NCBI GenBank assembly: GCA_903772945.1
Contig: CAICTM010000701.1
Coordinates: 1-51,977 of the forward strand
Source: Seminavis robusta
Lineage: Eukaryota > Bacillariophyta > Bacillariophyceae > Naviculales > Naviculaceae
Direction of reading: 5' to 3'
Length of the DNA: 51,977 bases
Shown: one piece after another, positions 30,000 through 40,700 of the stretch
Layout of the letters: each line of letters starts with the position of its first letter
Numbering within the stretch: position 1 is the first letter of the stretch
Notes under the pieces: generated by a model
Database searches by the model: none
What the model saw: the letters and a program-made list of their open reading frames with translations, nothing else
What the model was told of the DNA's origin: nothing
Program-made: the position numbers and the translations under genes

Positions 30000-31808
30000 A
30001 TGCATTCCTATAATAAATCCCATTCCATGTCTGTGTTTCATCGTACTAGTAGCGCAACCATGAGCGTGGTTATCCCAGATGAACCAACCAAGCAGTCCAA
30101 CAATGGCTTCTTCTTTGGCAACTTTATGAAGTCGTTTGCCAATGCTGAATCTCCCAAGGAAATCCCTCACGATCTGACCGAACCTGAAAGCGAGAGCGAT
30201 TTTTCAGGGTCCGATACATCCAGTCCAAAGGAGCTCATTACGCCTGTGGAAAATGAAGACAGTGACGGTGAGGACGAAAGTGGCTTTGCCAAGGTGATCC
30301 CCCAAAAGCCTTTTCAAAAGCGTTCGTCTTTCCTCTCCATGTTTGAGAAATCAACAGACGAGATGTCTGTGGTGGAAGACCAGGAAGATGATGTTTCCTT
30401 GGGCATTATCGAGGAGATACAAGATATCACCCCAGAAGAGAATTCGGCTACTGCAGTGGCCAGCGACGAACCAAGTGCTGAAGTCAATGAACTTGTTTCC
30501 ACCGAAAGGCGACAAAGTAGCTTCTTTGACTTATTCTTCAACACAATGGAGGAAAACCAGGTCGATCTCACAAAAGAAACCAAAGACTCTGAGAGTGATG
30601 ACGTCCACGCCACCGAAGTTGCCGAAGACCATGACGCCTCTACAACTCCGAAGACATTGCAGCCCGATGTACAAGAAATGAAGACAAATCCCTCTGTAGA
30701 AGAGACAAAGAACAGCAGCAACAAGATGGACACTTCGTTAACAGATGAGACAGCTGCAGTGTTGAAGCCCGAAGAGAAGTTCCTTGATGCACCAGTGAAG
30801 GCGCAAACCTCCACTCCAGAAAAGGACCAAGGCTTTTTCAGCAGATTCTTCCAGCGAACGGAAGCCCACCAATCTCCCAATGAAACTCCATCCTCCCCTT
30901 CCAAAGTACTAGTAGCAAAGACTGAGCCACCCTCCAATGAACATGCCTCCCCCGTGGCCAACAACGATGACCTTCCAAGCGAAAAGTCGCTACAATCCAA
31001 TGAAACTGCTCCTGCTTCTAAGATCGAGCCTCCCAACGATGACGTCAATAAACAAACTACTGTTGAAGAAAAGGGTCCCAGCGAACCCATTGAGTTGCCA
31101 AGAGCTCCCGCAAACTACAACCAAGACAAACGCACATCCACTGTGAATGAAAAAGTTGAAGGCGAAACTGAAACCTCCTACTTCCTGGGCCTGTTCAAGG
31201 TGACCTCTCCTAAGAAAGTTAAAACTCCAACTGTTGCTTTGAAGGAAGAACTTGCTTCCAACGAAACCTCTCCTAAGAACGTGGAAACTCCAACTGTTGC
31301 TTTGAAGGAAGAAGATGCTTCACATGAAGAGCAACATGATGACCTGGACACTTCCGTACGATCAACTGAGAAGACGCGTGCCAGCTTTTTGGATCTGTTT
31401 CTCAATACGCCAACCCCTGAGCACGACGACGAATGCAAGCAAGTTGGAGAAGTGACTCCTACCGGTATGATGGAAGATGAGTCACAAAAGGAAGAGCAAC
31501 AACAAGAAGAGGAAAAGAAGACGCTGGACGATGTCGATGATAATATTATTCAACCTGCTGATGAAGAGCTTTTGGAGGTTGCAGCGGAGGTTGAGACGGA
31601 CGAAACGCTAGAAAAGGAACTACTAGTATTTCAAGAGGAACCAGAGGCTGTCGAACATGCATGCCAAGACGTCCACTTCAACCTGGCGGAGACTGGATTG
31701 GAGATGGAGCTGGAGTCCCCGTTTCCACTAGAAGATCCATACTTTGACGAAAACTTTCTTGAGAAAGGCCAGAAAGAGAAAATGTGTTGCTCGTTCCTCT
31801 TCCGTTGA
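30000..31808 (+). CDS. Acidic protein with six F-[FL]-x-x-F motifs, function unknown
   Basis: Single-exon gene, about 602 aa from ATG 30000 (ATG 30060, in ACCATGAGC, is an alternative). The frame is open to 29949 without an ATG. The protein is acidic and disordered, rich in Glu, Asp, Ser, Thr and Pro. Short aromatic motifs recur at irregular spacing: FFFGNFMKS (near 30108), SFLSMFEKS (30327), SFFDLFFNT (30519), GFFSRFFQRT (30831), SYFLGLFKVT (31176) and SFLDLFLNT (31383). A near-exact duplication of about 21 residues lies at 31201-31325. It ends KEKMCCSFLFR, with a Cys pair near a hydrophobic tail that could be lipid-modified. I recognise no family. Repeated short F-[FL]-x-x-F motifs in an acidic chain suggest multivalent peptide binding; that is inference. 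Confidence 0.8.
   Translation: MHSYNKSHSMSVFHRTSSATMSVVIPDEPTKQSNNGFFFGNFMKSFANAESPKEIPHDLTEPESESDFSGSDTSSPKELITPVENEDSDGEDESGFAKVIPQKPFQKRSSFLSMFEKSTDEMSVVEDQEDDVSLGIIEEIQDITPEENSATAVASDEPSAEVNELVSTERRQSSFFDLFFNTMEENQVDLTKETKDSESDDVHATEVAEDHDASTTPKTLQPDVQEMKTNPSVEETKNSSNKMDTSLTDETAAVLKPEEKFLDAPVKAQTSTPEKDQGFFSRFFQRTEAHQSPNETPSSPSKVLVAKTEPPSNEHASPVANNDDLPSEKSLQSNETAPASKIEPPNDDVNKQTTVEEKGPSEPIELPRAPANYNQDKRTSTVNEKVEGETETSYFLGLFKVTSPKKVKTPTVALKEELASNETSPKNVETPTVALKEEDASHEEQHDDLDTSVRSTEKTRASFLDLFLNTPTPEHDDECKQVGEVTPTGMMEDESQKEEQQQEEEKKTLDDVDDNIIQPADEELLEVAAEVETDETLEKELLVFQEEPEAVEHACQDVHFNLAETGLEMELESPFPLEDPYFDENFLEKGQKEKMCCSFLFR
31201..31325 (+). repeat. Tandem duplication of about 63 bp inside the acidic protein gene
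   Basis: Both copies begin ACCTCTCCTAAGAA and share AACTCCAACTGTTGCTTTGA; they encode TSPK(K/N)V(K/E)TPTVALKEE. In-frame and recent-looking. Confidence 0.85.
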
Positions 31809-32246
31809 GGCGCAATCACTGATACACACACACAGGCAGCCTGCCTGAGAGGGAAACGATCTCGCGATTATTGACACTAAGTGTGATTGCACGGGAGTAA
31901 GAGATTGAGAGTGGGTATAACAGAACAGAGAGATATTTCCAAGTAAATGTCAAAATTAGATATGCTTTTATTGTTTGTTTCCTTTCCAATGTGATGCAAA
32001 GTAAGAGGGGATTAATGCATGCTGAAAAGTGGTTGCTGATGCCACCGGACCTCGTGTTCTATTGGAGACCTACTACAAGTGTATCGGTACCAGGTACCTG
32101 TAGCAGCACAGCACAGATCGATACCGCCGCTGCATTTGATCCCTACCGGTACCAGTTTTCCTTTTCATTTGTGTTTGGATGCCTTTCTGCCACGCCTTGT
32201 GAATCAATCGATTAGGTTCAGGCCACAGGCCACCAGCAATTCAGAG
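31809..32246. other. Spacer between convergent genes
   Basis: 438 bp between two 3' ends. It has a CACACACACA tract near 31826 and TACCAGGTACCTG / TACCGGTACCAG palindromes near 32087 and 32143. No gene. Confidence 0.5.
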
Positions 32247-33467
32247 TCACTTCTTGCTTTCTGTTTTCTTGACCCAGACAGTCAGATCATCACTGTAATA
32301 CCACGTTGGAATGTCCATTTGATGAACCAGATCAAACTCTGTCCGTAACAACGTTTGCAGGGCTCGAGTGGCACACAATCCAGAATCTGGTTGGGTTGGA
32401 TTTTGAGGATGACTTGGTAGTATGTGAATGTTATCCTCTCGTTCCGCTACCAAAATCACAGTTGTCCCTCCGGCCTCTAAAAAGGCTTGGACACAGGCAG
32501 TATCCCAAACTGGAGGTAGTCGAGAGGAATGAAACTCGGGCGCATTGTCGACATTGTCTGGATTGTTGGGCCATACCAGCAAGAGTGTGTGATTAGTCAT
32601 TATGTTTTTGTTGTTGTCCTTGTGAAATACATCCAAACAAGTTCCCTTTTGGACATGTGTGTAAGTCCGATCAAAGTATATTCCCCCTTCTTCTTGGGGT
32701 GGATCGGCATCGTAGGGTGTAATGGTCACATTTTGTCGTTGCAAGATGGCACTCCAGTATCCGGTTCCAGCACCCACCTCAATGAGAGGTTCGTACTGGG
32801 CGATCAAGTCTATATTTTGTTGGGAGGGAATGGCGTAGGCAACCGTCTTGAGGGGTCCCAACATGACACGACAAAAGGTATCCAACAAGGCCATGGTAAA
32901 TCCTCGATGTCGAAACTCCATGAATAAATAATTCATGAGAACGTTGGCATAGTCATGTTCCTGTCGGGCCGCTTCTACCGCCGCCGAATCATCAATGGCC
33001 AAGAGCACTTGGATTTCTTCTTGCGTTGGCCTCGCCCGTTCATCCCACACCTTGAAGAATAACGAGGGTGCCAGTTGCTTGGTATGCATGTACACTGTTT
33101 CCAGCCAATTTTCGGGAGCGGGTGTTTGGGTAATGACAGCAGGGTCCATGCCAAAGTAGTTGAGCCAGGTTGTCAGGATTAGAGATTCTTGTGCCCTCAA
33201 GTCCGGTTTGGTCAGTGTGGCAGCATGGGCATCAATGGTATCAAACATGTGTCGAATAAAGGCGTGAAAGTCTGCCGCTTGGGCCATTACATCTTTGTCT
33301 TGCCTACTAGTACAAGATCCGGTTGTAGTGGTCGACGATGATTGTGGACAAGTTGCCTCTTCTTCCAATGATCCACTTGTAGCTGCTTGACAGTCTCTAC
33401 TGCACAGGAGCACCACTACTAGCAGGATGGTCAAGAGCCATCGGTGGTGGCTCATCGTCATCATCAT
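32247..33467 (-). CDS. Secreted or lumenal methyltransferase-like protein
   Basis: Single-exon, 406 aa, ATG 33467. The N-terminus is a strong signal peptide: WLLTILLVVVLLCSRDCQA, probably cut after QA near residue 28. The catalytic core has a class I SAM-binding motif, PLIEVGAGTGYW (residues 228-239), followed by a strand ending in an acidic residue (TITPYDADP). A later strand, NHTLLLVWPNNPDN, and GGTTVILVAER fit the rest of a Rossmann-type fold. The first 200 residues are helical and unassigned. Several N-x-T/S sites (NVTI, NHTL) suit the secretory pathway. The substrate cannot be named. A methyltransferase in the secretory pathway is less common than a cytosolic one, but the leader is clear. 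Confidence 0.72.
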   Translation of the reverse strand: MMMTMSHHRWLLTILLVVVLLCSRDCQAATSGSLEEEATCPQSSSTTTTGSCTSRQDKDVMAQAADFHAFIRHMFDTIDAHAATLTKPDLRAQESLILTTWLNYFGMDPAVITQTPAPENWLETVYMHTKQLAPSLFFKVWDERARPTQEEIQVLLAIDDSAAVEAARQEHDYANVLMNYLFMEFRHRGFTMALLDTFCRVMLGPLKTVAYAIPSQQNIDLIAQYEPLIEVGAGTGYWSAILQRQNVTITPYDADPPQEEGGIYFDRTYTHVQKGTCLDVFHKDNNKNIMTNHTLLLVWPNNPDNVDNAPEFHSSRLPPVWDTACVQAFLEAGGTTVILVAEREDNIHILPSHPQNPTQPDSGLCATRALQTLLRTEFDLVHQMDIPTWYYSDDLTVWVKKTESKK

Positions 33468-33681
33468 CTTGCTCTGGTATTATAAAATAGAGCTTGGCCG
33501 AAAATGGAAAAGAAAAAGAAATGGTCGCATTTTATGACATTCAGTCGTGCGTCATTGGCCCTCACCTCTGGCAACACACGAACTCTCAGAACAACGGCCA
33601 AAGCTGAAGATCCATCAACACAACAATCATACAGTACGGTACCACAGCAGCAGCTGCGACAGCACTCATGCCAAAAGCATC

Positions 33682-35086
33682 ATGTCATCTTCCAGTGCAT
33701 TCCTGTGGGTGTCTTTCTGTGAATACAGCAATACAATTCAGCTGAACGACTATGAAAACAAGAATCAAGTCCATTTCAAAGTTTTGGATCGTCGAGGAGG
33801 TGCATCCGAAAAGATTCTGGGCCGTCTACCTGGACAGATGCGTCACGAGGAAATCAAGCATGTTGTGATTTATAGTGGTCTCCCTGGCTTGCTAGTGAAA
33901 GAGTCCAAGGTAGCCACGAAACTCTTTCAAGAAATTGCGTCTCTGGGGTCCCTCCGATCGTTGTCCATGGATCTCCTGGAGCGAATGCCACATCATGCGT
34001 TCTTCCTCCGCCAGCTTCAAGAGTACGTGTTTCCCCTCCTCCAGGGCCCTTATTCTGTGGGGAAAACCAGCGCTCTTCCAGCTGCGTTTCAACCTCCAGA
34101 AGGCCTCCTTTCAGCTGACCTTGAGATGCCACAAGGGCTACGGCGGCAAGACCAAAGAGGAGTGGAACAAGATTTCCAAACTTTGGCACATGCATGGACA
34201 CGTGCCTCCTGAAGGCATGTCTCACTGCCTCCGATAAGCTTACAAAGGACCAAATTCCCTCGGGAGTAAATCCGACTGTCGTGAAGGCCATTTGTTCGTC
34301 CAAGCACTTGCTGTCGTTGGACTTGTCCAGCAAAGAATCCTTCTTGGGCCACAATTGCATGCAACACTTGATCGAAGCTTTGACTCCACCTCCAACCAAC
34401 AACGGGCTTTTGGGAAAACGCAAGGGCCACGATACTGGTACCGGTGTTGCTACACTGGCGCAACTGAAACAGCTCCGTTTGGCCAATTTGGGACTCTCCC
34501 TCGACAGCCTCCGAGAGCTTTGTCAACGGTTTGAGCAACACTCTTGCATTGCCGAGTTGCACCTGGAAAACATTCGTGTACTAGTATCCTGCGGAGATGT
34601 CGAGGGGCTTTCCGATGGGCACTTTTGGGAAATGCTGTTGCGGTTGTTGCGGCAAAACGCCTCTTCTCTTCTGCAAGGGGTAACCTTTTCCCTCCGGTAT
34701 CAAAACTACAACCGGATCATGCGAACCCAAGAAACGCACTCGCTCCACATAGGACCCCCCTCGAATATCCAGCAGCAAATCTACGATATCTTGCACCGCA
34801 AGAATGCCACAGTGGGGACTTTGAACGTTGGCGTCATGGTGCATCCAGGAATCCAGGTACTCCTCGACCTGAACCGATTTGGATTGGGAAGTTTGTGGGG
34901 CCAAAAGGCTTTTCCAACGATCGAGAAGACTTTCAGGGGGCAATGGAAGCGTTTGCACTCCAGGTAAAGGCAGAACGGTCCAAGGTGACAAAACCAGCAA
35001 ATCAGCAGGAATTCGAGGTGCGATTGGTCAGTGCATTGTTCTCCCTCTTTCAACACGAGCCTAGCTTGGTTGGATACTTTTTGTGA
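33682..35086 (+). pseudogene. LRR-like gene spread over three reading frames
   Basis: Coding-like sequence changes frame at least three times. Part 1 (from ATG 33682, MSSSSAFLWVSF ... LSMDLLERMPHHAFFLRQLQ) continues best in a second frame (LRFNLQKASFQLTLRCHKG ... WNKISKLWHMHG), then in a third (LTKDQIPSGVNPTVVKAICSSK ... LDLSSKES ... LKQLRLANLGL ... LDLNRFGLG), and ends in the second frame again (KFVGPKGFSNDREDFQGAMEAF ... LVGYFL, stop 35084-35086). The Leu spacing resembles LRR proteins of the ribonuclease-inhibitor type. A 55-nt GT-AG stretch (34027-34081) would join parts 1 and 2 in phase. The other changes only fit 37-46-nt gaps, shorter than any intron here, and the last looks like one lost A near 34890. 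A decaying gene, or sequence errors, explain this best. Confidence 0.45.
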
Positions 35087-35560
35087 GACTACCGTACAAG
35101 TAAGTGCCGAACAACCGTGTTGTGTGCATCTGCCTGGTGTTGAGGCTCGTCTCTTCCATCATGCCACACACACATACCAGAATCGCACGGACCAGTGGGT
35201 GCCAATCGAATCCAGCCCAGTGCGGTACAGTACCGGTAGGGGTACCGTAGCCGTAGGGGATAAACAACCTATAGGAATACATGTTGCGTAGCTCCGTGCT
35301 CTAGACTTCCATTATTTAGTCCTCCTTCAAAATTCCAAATTGATACCGTGGTTTCGATTTCCACGTTGTGCTGCCCGCGCGGGAGTTGGTCTCCACAAGA
35401 ACCAAAATTTTGCGTTCTAGCAATTTTCGTGGAGCAGAAGATTTGGAGGCATCACGCTTCAGCTTGGGGGAGCTAAACTTACTGCCATGTTTTCCATCAC
35501 AACAATGCAAGAAGTACTTGTTTGTCAATAGCCCGTAATAGAGAAAAAGAGGTGTTGACA
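35087..35560. other. Spacer before the multi-pass membrane protein gene
   Basis: 474 bp. It includes the repeat-rich stretch GTACAGTACCGGTAGGGGTACCGTAGCCGTA near 35223. No gene. Confidence 0.5.
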
Positions 35561-36985
35561 ATGGATACCATGAGGGTCAGCGAGAGGATCCCCAGGGAAA
35601 TTTGCTACGATCGCGAAGGCAACAGCGACAAGCTGCTCATGGTTTTCGACAAGAAAAGCCTCCTTGTTGACTCGGTCTCCGTATACTCGTCGCGGTCAAG
35701 GCCGAGTCTCAGAGCAACTAGTGATAAAGGCGCCTCTCTCAAACCGCATGCGGCCCAAGTCAAAGGGGGTCCCAAAGGAGTGTGCAGACCGAGGCAAGGG
35801 TTTCGTAGACTACTGAAAACCACTCCCTTTGTGGACCTATCATCCATCACCCTTTTCACAGAGGATGATGGCCCACATGACGTTTTTCAGGTAGGCTTTC
35901 GGAGACTTTTTGATGTCACGTCGACAGCAACGCCGCCGAAAGTTGGTACACCGAAAGTTTACTCAGCATCAGCCATGAAGAACCTTCCAGCCAAGGACAT
36001 ATTCAAGCCCGATTTGAATGCTTACGAATCGAGTTCCGATACGCGCGAAATACCTGAGAAGCTAGCTCCGTTGGCAGATGTCAAGCAAGCAAAGGTTGAG
36101 TCGAAGAAAGAAACAAATGGGGGCATCTCCGCCAACGAGATCTCCTCCGCGGGGCAGCAGGTTGCAAGGAGCGCTCCAATGGAAGCTAGAGTTGTTGCTT
36201 CGGACTTGATAAAACAGAAAGCGGAAACTACACCACTGCACCCAGTAAAGCCTGATGCACACATCCAATCGAGCGCGACATGGAAAGCGATAAAATTCGA
36301 GGCACAATTCACAGGTTTCGCCGTTTCTGCCTTTCTTTGCTACTGTGTCGCACATTTGACGATCTATGAGTTGATCTACGCAGTGTTCTTGGAGATAACA
36401 GATTTGAAGTTCCAGAATCTGGACTTGCTGTACTTGGGGTTACTCTTGGCAGGGCTGGCAGTACTCAGACTGACGGGGTTCTTGTGGTATTTTCTATCGA
36501 GCAAGAGGTATCGCCAATCCAAGGCAGAAATGAAAGAACGTGCAATGGCACAGTCCTTGGATGTACAAATCTCAGATTGGATCGAGGAAAAGCCCGCCCT
36601 GAAGGTCACTGTGGAAGTGGTTGGCTTTTACCTGTGTTACATTTCGCTGTGTTTCTTTTGGGGTAGGTTTCTGTCCCTCTTTTTCGACCAGAAAGAGGAG
36701 CTCTACAAGATGCTACCGAGTACTGAGTACTATGAAAGGGTAGTGAGGGACGTGGGCACTTTGGTGGAAGATGATAGTTCTTGCACCATGGCGCAGAACT
36801 TTGACGTGGAAGACTATGAGTTCATCTATCAAAACGTGGCCAAGCACTCGTACTACCAGTTCAGCGGGAGCTCTGAAGCCCCGCTCTATTCGGTGGGGAT
36901 GGGTGCCGTCGCGTATGTCTCAGCAGCATCATTGTCCATCTTCTGCCTTTCGAAGGTTGGCTTTGGCTTTGTTGACAACTGGTGA
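35561..36985 (+). CDS. Multi-pass membrane protein of unknown function, 474 aa
   Basis: Single-exon gene; first ATG in frame is 35561 (ACAATGGATACC). The first ~245 residues are hydrophilic and low in recognisable structure. Four hydrophobic segments follow: FTGFAVSAFLCYCVAHLTIY, LLYLGLLLAGLAVLRLTGFLW, VEVVGFYLCYISLCFFWG and VGMGAVAYVSAASLSIFCLS. Between segments 2 and 3 is a charged helix (SKRYRQSKAEMKERAMAQ), and between 3 and 4 an acidic loop with Tyr-rich DVEDYEFIYQNVAKHSYYQF. I recognise no family. No signal peptide. Confidence 0.75.
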   Translation: MDTMRVSERIPREICYDREGNSDKLLMVFDKKSLLVDSVSVYSSRSRPSLRATSDKGASLKPHAAQVKGGPKGVCRPRQGFRRLLKTTPFVDLSSITLFTEDDGPHDVFQVGFRRLFDVTSTATPPKVGTPKVYSASAMKNLPAKDIFKPDLNAYESSSDTREIPEKLAPLADVKQAKVESKKETNGGISANEISSAGQQVARSAPMEARVVASDLIKQKAETTPLHPVKPDAHIQSSATWKAIKFEAQFTGFAVSAFLCYCVAHLTIYELIYAVFLEITDLKFQNLDLLYLGLLLAGLAVLRLTGFLWYFLSSKRYRQSKAEMKERAMAQSLDVQISDWIEEKPALKVTVEVVGFYLCYISLCFFWGRFLSLFFDQKEELYKMLPSTEYYERVVRDVGTLVEDDSSCTMAQNFDVEDYEFIYQNVAKHSYYQFSGSSEAPLYSVGMGAVAYVSAASLSIFCLSKVGFGFVDNW

Positions 36986-37788
36986 GACATGACACCAGCT
37001 AGCTAGTTTGAAGAAAAAGAAGAAGAGTGCGTGGTGCAAGTATTGTAAATGTGGGTCTGTGGTGCTGTTGCAAATGTGGGGGGGATTGCCGCGAAAAGTT
37101 GAATCGAAAAGCATGAAGGGCCTGATAAAGCAAGAAGATAATAAAAAGATAGTATTGCTAGGCACAGATATCATCCGAGATGCTTGTACATTCGTGTTGA
37201 AAGCATCATTCACGTACTAGTAGTTGCACCGGCTGCAATGGCCTCTCAAGACATAACAGCGCCCGACAACTATGCATATCTTCCTCCAACACAGGACGGA
37301 AGGGAAAGCGAGGGCATGCCAGTTTCACATAGTACTTCTGTTTGCAACGGACGGGTTGCAAAGGTTACCTGCTGGATAGGAATGAATCGTACGGCGAGGT
37401 AGACGAGATGGATACCCCAGGAGACTACTAGATCTACTAGTACATGTAACTCTTTTAAAGCCCTTCGGACCTTACCGTACTACTACTAGCTAGCTACCAG
37501 CCGGCCATTCAAAGAACATGTCAGATCTGAAATTTAACACGATTAATTGTTTCGATGCAAAAGCAGCTCTGCGGGTCAAAGCTCTGTCTCTTCTGTGTCT
37601 TCTTCGACACCAACACAACGGCAGCGACGCAGCGACCAGAAGCCTTACGAAAGAAGTGTGGGAGCCGCATAGGTTGCTGTCGAGGGTATCCGCAATAGAG
37701 AGAGCGACCAATTGAAGCGCACCACAGCGAAGATAATACTAAAGGATTATCTTCGCTACCACGACGAGCAGAACTAAGGAGTGTTCTC
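36986..37788. other. Spacer before the MATE-like gene
   Basis: 803 bp. It contains TACTACTACTAGCTAGCTAC near 37480 and ACTAGTAGTTG near 37217. A 54-codon frame beginning MASQDITAPDNY (37238) is open but has no supporting feature. No confident gene. Confidence 0.5.
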
Positions 37789-40700
37789 ATGATAGGGGGC
37801 CAGAGAAAAAGAAGTGCAAGAGGTCGACCAGCTTCCCGCAACAGCCGTGCTCTTGGTGGGATGATGTCCAAGGGTGAGCCCTCGGGCGACTTTGGAGAAT
37901 ATGAGAAGCACCATGCGTACGTCGAGGAGCATATCCTCCAGAATAGCAGTCGCCAGGCCCAGCCGGCGGCTATTGGATTCCAGGGCTACATTGTTCAGAC
38001 GTCCGAACCATTCACGGGCTTTCATCACATTGTGATTGCCTATTGCTTGCTGGCTTTTCTCCTAATGTACCCATTCGTTGTGTTTGGACGCCATCTTCAT
38101 GTTGTGAGGAAACGCCGTCAATCGGAATCGATACAAGCAAGCGGAAAGGCACTGCCTAACAAAAGCCAACAAGATGAGAACTTTGTCTCTCCACCCGGAA
38201 GCGAACTGACTTCAGCAGTCCCGGCTAATCCTCCTGCCAAGGGAGATAACAACAACAACAACAACAATACTAATGGAACGGTCCACGCTGCCATTCTCTT
38301 GCCGCCGAATCCAGAGAGCAGGTCAGTGTGCAGCGCTCCTCAAATGGAAGAAAGCGAAAAAGGAAAAGAACCAATTCCCGTGACACCCACAACCACCAAG
38401 AGTACCCTCCAGGACGAAACGGATAGGACCACAGAATCAGCGGCTCAGATGCCAAGCGTTCCTCTACCACCTCCTATCGAAGTCGGAAGGAGAACACAAA
38501 CCCTCCTCGCAGCGCAACAACCCTCCGTTCGATCGTCGCAGCCCGCACGTCAAACATCGCAAGTGGCCAGCAGTAGTGGACTTCTCAGTCGAAATCTCAG
38601 TGCGGCAACTACGGGGCGGTTGTATACCATGTCGGCAACAGGAAGATCGTCGGCAGCCTGGCCTCGCCGGAAGCACTCTCGTCGTCCCTCGGGAGATCCG
38701 TCCTGGCAGTGGCGAAGAGCCATTCAAACCGAAAGGCGGCATCTCAGTAGGCGCCTCGAGAGATTGTCGCAACAGGTTGCCAATGGCCCTGCTGCCAGTA
38801 GTAATACAATGTCTCGTCTCAAGAGCAGTGCGGCGGGGTTGAAAATGTCGGGTTTGGCCAATAGTGTGTTGGATGCCGAGTCCAAAGAACAGCAGACGAA
38901 CCAACCACAACAGCAGCAGCAACAACAACAACAACAGCAACAACGATCCTCCAAGGTTTCACCTCATCAGCAGCCGCCTCCGGTGACTGGATCCGTGGCG
39001 GCGTTTTATGCGCGAAAAGCCATGGCCATTCGACAACGGCAGTCTGCTGCCAAACAACAATCCTCGCAATTCATGAGGAGGCCTTCGTTCAGTGGAAGTG
39101 CTCGAAGTGGAAGTCTCCGAAGTTGGAATGAGAATGGTGGCAAGTACGGATATCCTTCTTCCATCATGTCCAGCATTGTGGATGACATTTCTCCCAATGA
39201 TGCTGCGGATGCGGACGACCCGGGTAAAGTAAGGTACTTTCCTGGATCACCCGAAACTGCTCATGCCCACCGCACACCCTTGGCGGCTGCATGTTGCATG
39301 GCTATGGAACCTTGGTTGGACGTTGCCGAACTCAACGAGGAATGGAAACGGATGATGGGGCTGGCCTTTCCCGTCACTGTTGGTGCTCTCGTAGAACCGG
39401 TTACTAGATGTTTCCTCATTGTCATCTTGTCGCAGTTTGTGGGAACCCATGCCATGGTCGCATTCTTATTGGTTCAGCTCCTCTACCGAATGACTGGCGA
39501 AATTCTATCGGTTGCCATTACAGATGCCGAGTCGACGCTGGTTCAATTGGCTCTAACCAGTACGGCTACGAACAACAACGCAGAGGGCGAGAACAATAAC
39601 AACAACGGCCCCAGCACTTTCACCCGTGAAGGATACCTGTTGGCTGGGCAATACGTGCAGCTGTCTTGCATCCTGCAGGCCGTCTTGGTTGGAACGGTGC
39701 TCATCCTATGGTACACTTGGATGGATGATGTCTTGCTGTGGTTGGTCGATTCTGTGGAGATTGCAGCCTTGGCACAGCAGTATTTCGAGATCATTTTCGT
39801 GTTGTTCTTGGTGCAAGCCATCTATCGCACCGTCATGGTCCCCTGCCAAATTCGTGGTTCAGTCCATTCGACAACTGGTAAGTTCGAGAACGGCCGGTTT
39901 AGATACGCACGGTACCGCTTAGCCCCGCCCATCCCTCACACCTTGTCCTTCCGAATCTCCACTGCAGAGACCATCATGGATGTATGCGTAGCATCCCTGA
40001 CCTTGATTGCTATTCTGATAGTTTTGTCAACAACATCCAGCATCCCCAAAGAATACCCTGACCAAATTGACAATGAAGGCGATGACAACGTTTACACCCC
40101 TCAAGACCGACTCGAGGAGAGTCGGACTGCCCTGATATCCGTTGCGTGGATCCAAGTCATTGTTGGAATTGCATCCTGTGTCTTGAAGGTGACGTACTGT
40201 GTGGTCAAGGGGTGGATGGATCACTTCTGGGCGGGCCTTCTGCGCAGCGTTGCAGTACTGGTAGGTTGCATCACGTGTTGAAAATGCCTCTTTCTTCCAC
40301 AGTATGAGCTGACACTTATTGTTCTCCCATTAGAACTTTGGAGCGATGTGTAACCTTGTACTTTCCTCCATACCTCTCATAATGGGGTCTTTCCTGGAAT
40401 TGGGAGAAGTCGATCTGCTTACACTCTTCCTCCAGACATTGGGCCCTGCTGAAGTTGCAACGTGGGCTATCATGGGAAGCATCTGGGATGTTTTGGAGGC
40501 GTCAACCGAAGGCATCAGCGAAGCTGCAGCCATTCGGGTGGCGTTTCACTTGTCAGCCTCCCAGCCCTCGCTAGCAAAGAAATTGTCCCACAAAGCCTTG
40601 TTCTGGACTGTTGTCAAAGCGTTAATCTTGACATCGATTCTGTTACTGTCTGGAAGGCACTTGATTGTTGCTCTGACGGTTGACTACACCCTCCAGCATC

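Noticed and set aside
30314..31090. 258-codon minus-strand open frame
   Set aside because: Antisense to the acidic orphan. It is Ser/Val-rich as expected from the complement of Glu/Asp/Ser codons.
37238..37402. 54-codon open frame starting MASQDITAPDNY
   Set aside because: Has an ATG but no motif, membrane segment or other support; chance frames of this size are common.
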